Of a stretch of 41,436 nt of DNA, positions 32,149 through 41,436 are shown in pieces (position 1 is the first letter of the stretch; every line of letters begins with the position of its first letter). The notes beneath the pieces were generated by a model. That model was given only the letters and a program-made list of their open reading frames with translations, did not search any database and was not told where the DNA came from. The stretch covers positions 1 through 41,436 of the forward strand of contig NW_020312215.1 in the NCBI RefSeq assembly GCF_002999335.1, in the 5' to 3' direction. The position numbers and the translations under genes are program-made. The stretch is from Cyclospora cayetanensis (taxonomy: Eukaryota > Apicomplexa > Conoidasida > Eucoccidiorida > Eimeriidae).

Positions 32149-35100
32149 ATGCAGGGCGCCACCACCGTTCTTCATTGCTTTGTGAAGCTTCTGGCTCTTG
32201 TGCTATCTATTACCGCAGCGGTGAGCGCGGCGAATCCGTATGAGGTCGCGGAATCGTACATTGCCGCGACCTCAGCGGCAACAGCAACAGTAGATGCAGC
32301 TGCAACAGGTGTCTCAGAGATTTTAGGGCAGCAGAAATACCCTTCGCGTGCCCTGACTGAAATCAGTCTACGCCAGCACGATCAGCGGGAACAGCCAGAC
32401 CACACACAGCAGCCACAAAAGCAGCTGCTGAAACAGGATTCTGCTTTCTCCCTTCTCTGGATGACGGACATTCACCTCGATCACCTTTACGATGTGACAG
32501 CGTCCATCTCTAATTTCTGCCACGCGCCTTCTGAGCCCCCCCTAGAACCGCGTGGGAGCTTCGATGGAAGTCCCCTGTACTTGCAGGCACGGAGGCTCAT
32601 GAGCCTCTACGCTTCAGAGGAAAGCCGGTCGCATCCTCGCCGTCAGAGCCTTCGTGCAGCGCCAAAAGAAAGCGCAAAAGCTACAGAATCAGCAGCAATA
32701 CATCCAGGAGAAACAGACCCGTACTTGGGAAGGGCGGGATGCGACTCGCCGCCAGCCCTTGCAATAAAGGCTTTGCAGTTTGCTGCATCTCTTGCTCGTC
32801 TAAGTGATCGACGTATGGCTGATGGGTCTGCTGCTGCTGGCAGCACATGCTCCGTGCCTCCGGGTTGAGTGTAGCTGGTGCCATCACTGCATCGGGTTCT
32901 GCCGACGATGTTGTCGCTGCGGTTGCAGAGATACCTGCTGCTACTGCTACTGAGAGCGAAAGCTACGTGCTGCCCCCCGTAGCTGCACTGCTGCTCACTG
33001 GCGACTACGCCGCGCACTTTGCAGACTCGCAAGTTGGCAACAGGCAAGTACTAAAACTTGAGTCGTGAAGCTACATCATGACCAATATTTGGTATCCCCA
33101 CGCCCTGCCTAAGAAGTAGCGGGCTCTGGCACGCAGCTCCGCGCGTTTCTCAGGTGTGCTGATGCTCTGTAGTGGCTCTGCGGCTACGCTGATAAGGATG
33201 CTGTTCTCACTGACCGTTGTGGCCGTGGAGCTCCCGCAGGCGGGAGGCTTTGAAGCAGTGGACCGCTGCTTTGCTTCGCCAGTTCCCTCAAACTTGCACC
33301 GGCGCAGCAGCTTCTCACCAAGAGCTTTCCCAGCAGTGCACGCAGTTGCTGCTTGTACCTGGGAACAATGATATGTCAGCAGACTACTTGGTGCCCTCCG
33401 CGCGTCCCGAGTGGACCACGTTCCTTTATGAGCTGTGGAAACCCGCATTGCCAGCAGATCCCGAAACGAAGGAGGTAAGATATTGCCACCCCTGAGGCAG
33501 CAGAATAAGCTTAAGCAGTTTTAAGAGGAGCAGCAGGGGCAGAGTTAAGGAGGACTGGAACAGATGCAGTCATCTACATGTGGCTTTTTATGAGCACATT
33601 GGCCAGCGCCATTTGTAACAATTTTCAAAAGCGCAGAGACGACTTTTCCTGTGCGTAAGTATGTATGTATGTGAGTGTGTGTTAATATCTGTCAGACATT
33701 TATGCGTGGCCTTTACTACAAGACGCATCTGTGGACGGTTCCTGAGATCAGGGTTTTGTGTCTTAACACTGTCCTATATTCCGTTGATGCCAAGAAGAAG
33801 CTGGAACGCCTCAGGCTCCCAGCCGCTGTCCGAGCTGAGGCACACGAAGTTGATCCAGGTGCTCTCACCCTCCAGCTTTGCCATGTACTCTAATATTCAG
33901 GGGTCACAGTCTCGCTTTCAGGGTTGAGGGCTGTGATGGTCTGATGTCTACCTGCAGCCGGGCAGTTTGCATGGATGCGGCAGCAGTTGCAGGAAGCGAG
34001 AGACTTGGGAGAGCAGGTATGCCTCCGCCTCTCCTTTAATTCCATGTGGATTCCTAAATTGCCCATGTAAAGCTCTTTGAAGGCTGTGTAGATGCTCTGG
34101 GGACGTTTTGAAGCGCTCAGCTGGCTTAATAACTGAGACGTAGCCGACCTGATAAGATAACAAGTAGCGATATTATAAAGCTACTGTAGGAGACGGGGCT
34201 TCATATTGGGCCTACATCGCCAATGAATGCGGCTGCCGCTGGTCGAGGCTCTGGTGTTGTTGTCTGTGAATTGTGTGGAACAAGGTGATAATTGCAGCGC
34301 ACATCCCGCCAGGCTTTAATTCTCATCTAAGGCTCGGCTTCTCCGAGAAAGGCTTGTGGATCTCCCGGCATACTGAAATGTGGGTTGTAGGATATAGGTC
34401 TTGTTGTTGGGTTTTTATCTCAGTGCCCCTAGACAAGTGAAGCTATACAATCGTGGGCATGGGGCCTCTTCTGATAGCTCTCTGCTCCCGCATCCCGCAA
34501 ACACAAGCGCAAAACTGAATATCGCCCACCTCCGCTGCAATAAGCGGCCATCCATCCCAAGCCCCACCCTTTGACAGTGAGATCGCCGTTTCCATGTGAA
34601 TCTTATTTTACTTGCAGGTACCGCTCCTTAGTCTCGGATTTTTCAGACGTTGTTATCTCGCAAGCCTTTGGGCATATCCACTTTGGGAGCGTCCGGGCCC
34701 TCATACCCAAGCCAGAAAGTAGGGGCCCTGAAGCCCTCACCGCTATGCTAGGAGCTCCAGCAGTTTCGCCTATTCATGGAAATAACCCGGCAATAGCTGC
34801 CCTGGTGTTTAGGCAGGCACCCACTGAGGGGGTCGAGATGGGGAAGCGCCGCCTGATTCTCTCGGACTACGTGCAGTACAGTTTGCCCTTGTACGGGTTT
34901 GTGGGAATGGCGGGTAGGGGCATCCACGTACCTGAGTTCGGGTTTGAGTTTAGCCTGCACCAGGCATTTTTCCCTTTCATGGACCGAATGCGTCAGCTGT
35001 CCCCAGCTTGGAACCAAAAGAGGAAGAGCCGGGATCCAGATGGGGCCCCACCCCAGATCGATGGAGCTCTTGCAGTGAACATAGGAAAGGCCATTAGGAC

Positions 35101-35266
35101 TTCCCCAATGTTCTTCGCTCTCTACGATTGGCATGCAGCGGCTGGAGGGCTCCGCATTTCAAGTAAAGTTCGTAGCTGCGAGGTACTGTCTCTTATTGAC
35201 GAGGAGCTGAAGGAGTGTCTTGCTGACACCGAATACTACGTTCAATCCTCGGAGCCAGAACTTTAA
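32149..35266 (+). CDS. Acid-sphingomyelinase-like phosphodiesterase (secreted calcineurin-like metallophosphoesterase)
   Basis: Enzymes of this family hydrolyse sphingomyelin or nucleotide phosphodiesters in the lumen or outside the cell, using two metal ions. Exons: 32149-32812, 32875 to about 33047, about 33256-33474, 33696-33858, 33958-34016, 34285-34355 and 34618-35266, about 665 aa. All phases agree; the 33047/33256 junction has alternatives, including a GC donor at 33044. A signal peptide covers residues 1-27 (hydrophobic LLALVLSITAAVSA), followed by an Ala/Thr/Gln-rich linker. Metal-site motifs in order: WMTDIHLDH (D107, H109), TGDYAAH (D265, H269), VPGNND (about 315-318), AAHIPPG (H432) and FGHIHFG (H469, H471). 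GNND replaces the usual GNHD/E, so the histidine normally next to the metal-binding asparagine is an asparagine here. ELWKPAL and CLNTVLYSVD are also typical of acid sphingomyelinase and SMPDL3. Activity is not certain given the altered motif. Confidence 0.9.
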
Positions 35267-37679
35267 ACAGTTTCCCTAAATCTTCACATCTACTAGTAAA
35301 ACCTATTCTCAAGACCTAATCCGAATCCCGGACCCATATTAAGAAGCTTAGCCACAGTCTATGTCGAGGGAGCATTTATTCTGTACTGGTCATCCGAAAA
35401 GGCTATGCCAAGAAATGAACGCATCCTAAGGAGACCACAGGCGTTAATGCATGTGTGAAGCAAGGATTTTTATTAGGTTTTGGGACTACCGTGCTGGAAG
35501 GAGGTTTGGTGCCAGTCGCTGCGCCGAACGCTCGTTTCGCATTTTACTGTTGTCCACTTGTAACCATGAAGCTGAGACCTTGAATATCTCCTTCTCCTTA
35601 GAGCCATCCTATTCGCTATCTAGCTGTATGCGTCTTGTGCTGTTTGCCATTTTGTCGCTCTCTAAGCTTCAGCTCTCTTTGGCTTGCTGTTCCTTTGCAG
35701 TTCAGTGAAGCACCCTTTCTCTCACTCTTTCTACCTCTCTCTCTGTCCCGATACCATTTTTTGTTTTGTCGTCCATGTTCCCTATTTCTGCTCTAGTACC
35801 TGCCACTCTGCTGCGTTCTTACATGTTTTTCTCAATAGCGCCACCCTGACCTCCTCGCCCTTTAGAACTGCAACTTTTATGAGAAAATTCGTCTATTACT
35901 CTGGAAAAACTGGGATGTTTGACCCCTCTACTTCACCAGATTGGCGCTAGGTAACTAAGATTCTGTTGATCCCCAAGGGGGTCATGGACTTGCAGTGCGT
36001 TAGGGGAACACTGCAGACCCAGCAGGTGAGAAATAAACATACCGGGAGCCTTGCACGCATACAGACCTTCATTCAGCCAACGAATCTTACTTTAGTATTA
36101 TCGTATATGCCTACGAGTCCCTTATGAACACGCAACAAGACCTAGCCGGCAATTGAGGGCTACTTGCGCTAATGGCGCAGAAACCCGTGGATTTGCGGGC
36201 ACCGCTAGTCTCCAAAGGTCCACGGCTTTCTGTACAACTCTCCTATTAAGAGGGCCTCTGCAGGGGCTCCCATTCACCCATCGACGGCTGCTAGACACTA
36301 GCTGCAGCGGGTCAAGTCACGCTTTGAGAGGCCACCAAAAGCCAATACGTTTTTTTGCCGTCGACATGGACTATAAGGTTGGGTGTAATTGCATTTAATT
36401 TGTTGTGGATCAGGGTTAGTTCTATAGTGTGTACCTGCTCTCAAAGTGCGCGGATTTACTTACACCTCACAGCGGTGCAGCTGCTTGCACCAGGCCTGTC
36501 TGCCTCCCCTCAGGCGGAAATTTTAGTTGAGGGCAGGAGGGTGGATAACTCCTTTGATGAAGAAGATACCAGCTCTTAACCAGGTGTTGATAAATTGGGC
36601 CTAGGGGCCCGTAGTGAGCTGTACAGGAACACTTATCGCAACTGTACAACACTGAGTCGCATCTCGCTGAAAATTCCAATTGCTACTTTCTGTATTAATT
36701 CCTTGAGCGGTCAGCTGTCGAAGCATGCTTTACAACGAACGTGTAAATCAAAGGCCCGAAGTCCAACCACATGGCAAAAGTCTAGCAACCCAGGCCGACA
36801 AAAAAATACCAGCCAGCTGCACACATTTTAGTGCCGTACTTTCTAAATGCACTTAATTTGCTCGTTTAACGGCAAAACCCTTATATAGCTGAAGCATTGT
36901 ATTCCTCTGAGTGCAAAGCTACTGCACTTCGCGCGGGATGGCGCGAACAACCTTAGCACACAAACAATAGCGCCATGCTAGAAGTTGTGGAGAGGAAGAC
37001 AACAGAAAAGCAAGCCGCACACAGTTTATCTACCAGGAGTAATCCGTGTTTGACTCTGGTAGGAGAAGAATTACGTCAGAATATTTTTGCGCGTGGCTAA
37101 AGCTAGCCGGCTCGATGAGCAGGAGCCCACCTGGTCTTCTCACCTCTGCTTAGTTTCCTACATTGCCAGCGAGTTTACCTTGGACAATTGAATTGTCAAA
37201 AGAATTGTTTTGATTAAATCTTCAATTTTCTGCTGTAATTCCAAGTTTCTGGATCAGGTGTGCTCGCTCTTTCACCTGTATGCATCCCTCTGTTTCGCCT
37301 GGAGGAAGGAAAAGGAAGGAGGAGATTCTTATAGTTTTAAATGCATTCATTGTATCATGCGTGAACAAACAATTCATTGAATGAATATCACCTTGTTAGA
37401 GCATTGTGCAGAATTTTGGGCGAAAAGAATGAACGACTTTTTATTTCCGCACGTTTACAACGCGTTGAGACAGCTCGTGTGCCCTTCTATTTTGCCCACG
37501 TTTATTCATTTATTCTTGGTGGAGATCTTGGTGGCGTCTATTTATGTGGTCGTGCTTGTTCCCTTTGGCTAGTTTCAATGTTCCCGACGCTACTATCTGC
37601 TCCGTATGGTATCTCCGTTTTGCCGCAGTTTTCCCCCCACGCTTGATTCCTCTTCATTGATTTTCAAAATTCTGCTGAA
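35267..37679. other. Long interval without a supported gene
   Basis: A CT-rich run (ctctctcactctttctacctctctctctgtc) lies near 35717-35750. Plus-strand frames at 35451-35708, 35684-35950 and 37381-37572 are short and hydrophobic or Cys-rich, without motifs. The last 300 bases should contain the promoter and leader of the RRM gene. Confidence 0.4.
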
Positions 37680-38301
37680 ATGCCGATTGGAGAGGGTGAA
37701 GCGACATGGCGCCTTGTCTACGGGGAAGATCCCTTGTTCACAAAGCCGGAGACGCGCGTGTATATGAACAATATACCCAGCGGCCTGACTGAGGTACAAA
37801 AACAGAGCTTCTGCTTACTTTGCATACCGTTTCATCAACAATAAGTGAACAATGGGAGCGCATGCATCCTAAGCCCAGTTAATTTGCTTAAAACGTGTGT
37901 ATTCAAGACATGCAAAGGAAGAAAACACGCAGCTGCCTCCCTTTTGTCTCTTTAGCCACGAACAATGTAGTGTCTTCTCGCGTGCCAAATTACAGATGAT
38001 CTGAATGAGTTATGCGTGTGACTCAGAGCAACAGTTGTCGAATAAAAATTTGCGTTGCATGTTTATGTGTTGTGCTTTCCACTGCAGCCCCACGGCTGCT
38101 TGCTTATATAGAGTTTGTACACTGTTAGATATGAGGGCGTGCGTGCATCTTTAGGGCCAGTTTGCCTTCAAGTTGAGGACTTTATATGGCCCCCTCCAAG
38201 TTCACTATTTCCATCCTGGAGGAAGAAACGATGGCTTTGCCTGGGTTGGCTTCAAGGACGAGCAGGCAGTCAGAAAGCTCCTCAGTGGGGGACAAAAGTA
38301 A
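37680..38301 (+). CDS. Small single-RRM RNA-binding protein
   Basis: Two exons, 37680-37793 and 38155-38301, joined in phase 0 (GAG|GTACAA ... CTTTAG|GGC), give 86 aa. After a 25-residue lead (start MPIGEGEATWRLVYGEDPLF) comes one RNA-recognition motif. RNP2 is RVYMNNIPSGLTE, the first helix ends in LRTLYGP, strand 2 is LQVHYF, and RNP1 is GFAWVGF followed by KDEQAVRKLLSGG. The protein stops at a TAA (38299-38301) just before the last beta strand. Adding one base to the G5 run at 38287-38291 would continue the domain as KVTIQQEH and end at a TGA near 38366. The stop may therefore be an assembly error, or there may be a further intron with donor AA|GTAACA. RRM proteins bind single-stranded RNA in splicing, stability or translation; the specific subfamily is not recognised. 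Confidence 0.75.
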
Positions 38302-41099
38302 CAATTCAGCAGGAGCATGCACAAATGGGTTCCCCCAGGACACCGGCTTCACGAGACGGCGGTTGATAGGAAAGCAGAAGAGTCACTGAGGACTGCGTTT
38401 TCGGTTGTGTATGTATCTGTTTTCGATTTCACGTGAAAAAAAGTCTGCATGTAGGTACTTTGTACCAAAAATGTATTACGCCCATAATATTTCTACGACT
38501 CGTGTATTAAGGAGATAAATGAGTTATTGAATTATAGAATGGGGGCTGGGCAATCGTCTGCCTTCCAGTGTTCGAGCTGAAGAGGTGTAATTTATAACCT
38601 ATCTGTTTAATTTTTGGCTGTTGCACCAGATCCAGTGCAGAGGCCCCGCACTATGTGCTGTATTCGCTGCTCCCCAGTTGGTGTGGCTTTTGTTTGCCTA
38701 AATTTTCCCTCTAAGTAAAATATTTGAAAGGTCTAGGCTACCCCAGATTTTTCGACCGACTGCTGGGGTATATCCTTGTGTCCGAATTAATCATTGTAGA
38801 TAGTTCATGAGTGGGAGATACGAAAGTGGCCATCCTGGTGGGTTCACCGTTCTTCCTCCTCCGTATGCATCAGAGGGCAGGCCTGCAGGTATATTCCGCT
38901 GCAGCATGCTAAGTCGGTACTGACAAGAACTACGCCGGCGCCTGTTCAAGAGATGGTGGTTACTCAGCAGCAGTGTACAACAATTTGTGTAGGGCACTCA
39001 GCTGCTGCCTACTCTAGGCAATTTGCGGGCCACTGTCGCCTGAAACTTTTACGTTTCAGTCTCGAAGACACTGCTAAGCGCCCCCCATGGCGTAAAGATC
39101 AAAGGCAGTCGCTGCTCTTGGCATTTCGTAGGTGGCATCAGCTGGACTTCTGCGAGTGCTAAATCAAGAAAGGAGACGCCAAACTGGAGTCGGGAAATCT
39201 GCGTGAACATTCTCTGCCACAGAAGGGAGCGGTCTGTACTTGTCACGACCGTCATATCGAAAACGCACTGGAAGCAGAGTTAACACTTGATTGCTTTCGC
39301 AAGTTCTCATAAAGTAGACTACACTTCTTCCATTGTCTCAGCACCAACTTCTATGAAGTGACAACTTCATACGCTTTCGAATGAGCCGCTGAGTATCTCT
39401 GAGGTCGCGGCTCGAAATGAGTTGTGCTAAAGCTACCTGAGGGCAAATGAATCCCTCCCTGGTTGGTGACCTTCCGTTACACTACAGAAATCTCCCATGG
39501 TAAGCCTCAGTTTAGCTTTTCACACGCGACCTCCCGAGGAAAAACCAAACTCTGTCCTCAAAACATAACTAAAGAGAGCTATTGAGTGTCCTTCCGAGAT
39601 AGCCCCCGCCTTCCCCTATCTGCGCTCCCCCAGGAATCGACATGAGGGGAAGGGGACTGTTGAGATGCGCTTACCTGCATCCTCTTAGCAATCCAAGCAT
39701 TCACGCTCACTATCCAGTGCATACGCACATGGCGTGGCGTATTTTATCGAGCAATCGCTACTAATCAATATGTAAGATGTACGAACGATCAATGATCTAA
39801 TTGATTCCTACTAAGTTGTAATCAAAGAGAACTAGTGCAGTAGAAAGCCCTTAATAAGATACCCCGCTAAATCTTCCCTCCTGTTTCAGAAAAGCATCCC
39901 CGTCCTCCGGACCTTTCGTTCCAGAGCTGTAACATGCACACCCGAGAAAAATTTTCCGCACCTTCACCATTTAGGCATGCAGAAACGCAAAATGGCTTAA
40001 GCAGAAGCATCGAATAGGGACACAACCCGCCAAAGGTAGTGCGATGGATGGCTCTCGTCGAAGCAGAAGAATCTGTGAGCCTCCCGCTACGAAAAAAATG
40101 ACGTTAGGTATGTAAAACTCAAAATATACCCTAGATTAGCAGCGCCTCCGTGTCTCAAAGAGAAAGATATGCAGCATCATAGAATGTTTCCAATTCCCAA
40201 GAGAGGCATACGAAAAGTGTAAGCAAGATACCTGGGAGTGCTTGCATTAAAATCTCTGTAAACGACACCATAACAATAATACTTGGGGGCACTTCAAGCA
40301 TAACCCATATAAGTAAGCTTTTCAGGCGGCACATGCGCCGCGGAACACTAGTTCCAGAGAATGTCAAGTAGTACTGTCCATGGTAAGCAGCAGTGTGAAC
40401 AGGGCAAAACAAAATATTGTCCCGAGTGCAACAAAAGTCTTATGTGGCCCTTACTACCGCTGATTACCAACTGAAGCCAGTTTTCCCCATCCCAGCTCAC
40501 TAGAAACTTCTGTCAAGCCTAGCGGACTCACCAACATCCGATCACTTTCTACCACACTATACTTGTGACTATAAATTAGTAAAGCGTTGTCTAGTTGATT
40601 TGTCTATTAGTATTTATTGTTCACTGCAGAGTAGCGCTATTTTGATACAGCAAGACCCAATGGTGTATATATATATATATATATATATATGTGTTCTAGG
40701 TGCCATGTGCTACGAGCTCAACGAATAAAGTGGTTAGAGGGTACAGGCCCATGCAGCCAACTTGCCCTTTCCTTCTATGTCGGAAAGTCTAAGGAGTGCT
40801 GACAGAAAAAGCTGGTTTTTCTTTCGGAAGGACTCGACAACTTGATACTAACGTAGGGAGACCCTATGTGCAGCATTACAGTCGGAAGGACCCAACTCTC
40901 GGTGCTGCTATCTTCTTCTAAAGCAATGGATATGGATACAGTGGGATGTCAATTATCCTCACAGTAGTTATCTGATTTCGATGAAGCCATGTGGTAGCTC
41001 AGCAAGTATTTTCCTGGAATACGAACCACACCTGTTGGGGCGACAGAGGGGCCCATGCAAGCTGATGTGGTTGCAGTGGCTATACAGCTAGCGATAACG
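38302..41099. other. Long interval without a supported gene
   Basis: Minus-strand frames at 39255-39049 and 40412-40155 (85 codons, with hydrophobic stretches) are the most protein-like, but they have no motif or splice partner. The rest shows only short frames. It contains a TA microsatellite (40666-40690). Confidence 0.4.
40666..40690. repeat. TA dinucleotide microsatellite
   Basis: About twelve uninterrupted TA units, flanked by gtg on both sides. Confidence 0.95.
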
Positions 41100-41436
41100 C
41101 ATATCTATTACAACAAAATGTCTACGGATGGGGTGGGGAGGTTATGCCCCAAGCAAAGTATGACGACCATGAGGTTTGTCACGTTCTCCAGGATCTCAGT
41201 GGTTGGTTGGTTGTGGACCTCAGAATCTACCTACTAAATACTGGGAGGAACAAGCTGACCTTGGGGCATGTTCATTGCATGAAAAAGTACTACAATGGTG
41301 GTTACATTTGTGCAAAGGAAGTCGTCTGCTTGATGGTATTACAATATTGAAGCCTTCATACAAGCTCTGGCTCCTCGGACTATGCCGAGAAGAGCTCATC
41401 AGCAAAATTTAGCAGAATTGAGAAACCTGAAGCAGG
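41100..41436 (+). mobile_element. Ty3/gypsy gag-region remnant, cut by the window end
   Basis: About 41225-41436 contains gag-like pieces in two frames: EKVLQWWLHLC resembles the GxAxxWWxxL motif, and PRRAHQQNLAELRNLKQ resembles the LxxLxQ segment after it. The last 80 bases align with 11120-11200, 23090-23160 and the reverse complement of 27100-27275 (tatgccgag, gttgag/attgag, ctgaagc). It continues beyond the window, so an RT may follow. Confidence 0.65.

Noticed and set aside
1..41436. CRISPR arrays, operons, bacterial ribosome sites, tRNA genes
   Set aside because: The DNA is eukaryotic with spliced genes. I saw no regularly spaced direct repeats and no cloverleaf with a GGTTCGAATCC-type arm; a tRNAscan run would settle the last point.

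Overview
The window looks like nuclear DNA of an apicomplexan parasite, most likely a coccidian of the Eimeria/Cyclospora type. Its genes are split by GT-AG introns, are widely spaced and lie on both strands. Several encode eukaryote-only proteins (an SPRTN-like protease, a candidate LEO1, an acid-sphingomyelinase-like enzyme). Between them lie decayed Ty3/gypsy-type retrotransposons, which among Apicomplexa are known mainly from Eimeria and its relatives. The organism call is inference; no rRNA or organelle marker is present.

Layout. 1-2711: CT-rich leader, then a multi-exon plus-strand gene resembling the PAF1-complex subunit LEO1. 6080-9659 (minus): an eight-exon SPRTN-family DNA-protein crosslink protease, 550 aa when spliced. 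10880-12960: a degenerate gypsy element with gag, RT, RNase H and integrase remnants. 14342-16319: a gene for a helical protein with a signal peptide, whose frame is broken at stops and homopolymers. 16890-17740: a dead integrase remnant. 19344-20756: a clean five-exon DJ-1/PfpI gene, 183 aa. 22850-23390: a gag remnant. 25015-25786: a second copy of the dead integrase in inverted orientation. 25860-26310: an RT remnant. 27100-27620: minus-strand gag and possible RT scraps. 30328-31346: a small basic AT-hook-like protein, with a competing coding signal on the other strand. 32149-35266: a seven-exon secreted acid-sphingomyelinase-like phosphodiesterase, about 665 aa. 37680-38301: a small single-RRM protein. 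41100-41436: another gag remnant running off the end.

The genes are independent housekeeping or secretory loci, with no operon-like or pathway clustering. Three have complete, phase-consistent exon models built by matching splice phases to conserved family motifs: SPRTN, DJ-1 and the sphingomyelinase-like gene, the last with one ambiguous boundary. The main structural feature is a pair of 772-bp inverted arms, 7.3 kb apart and flanking the DJ-1 gene, made from an already inactivated integrase fragment. No clearly new multi-gene system was found. The most useful leads are SUMO-interaction-like motifs in the crosslink protease, an altered GNHD/E motif in the phosphodiesterase, two stop-free introns whose length is a multiple of three, and three places where the frame breaks at a homopolymer.
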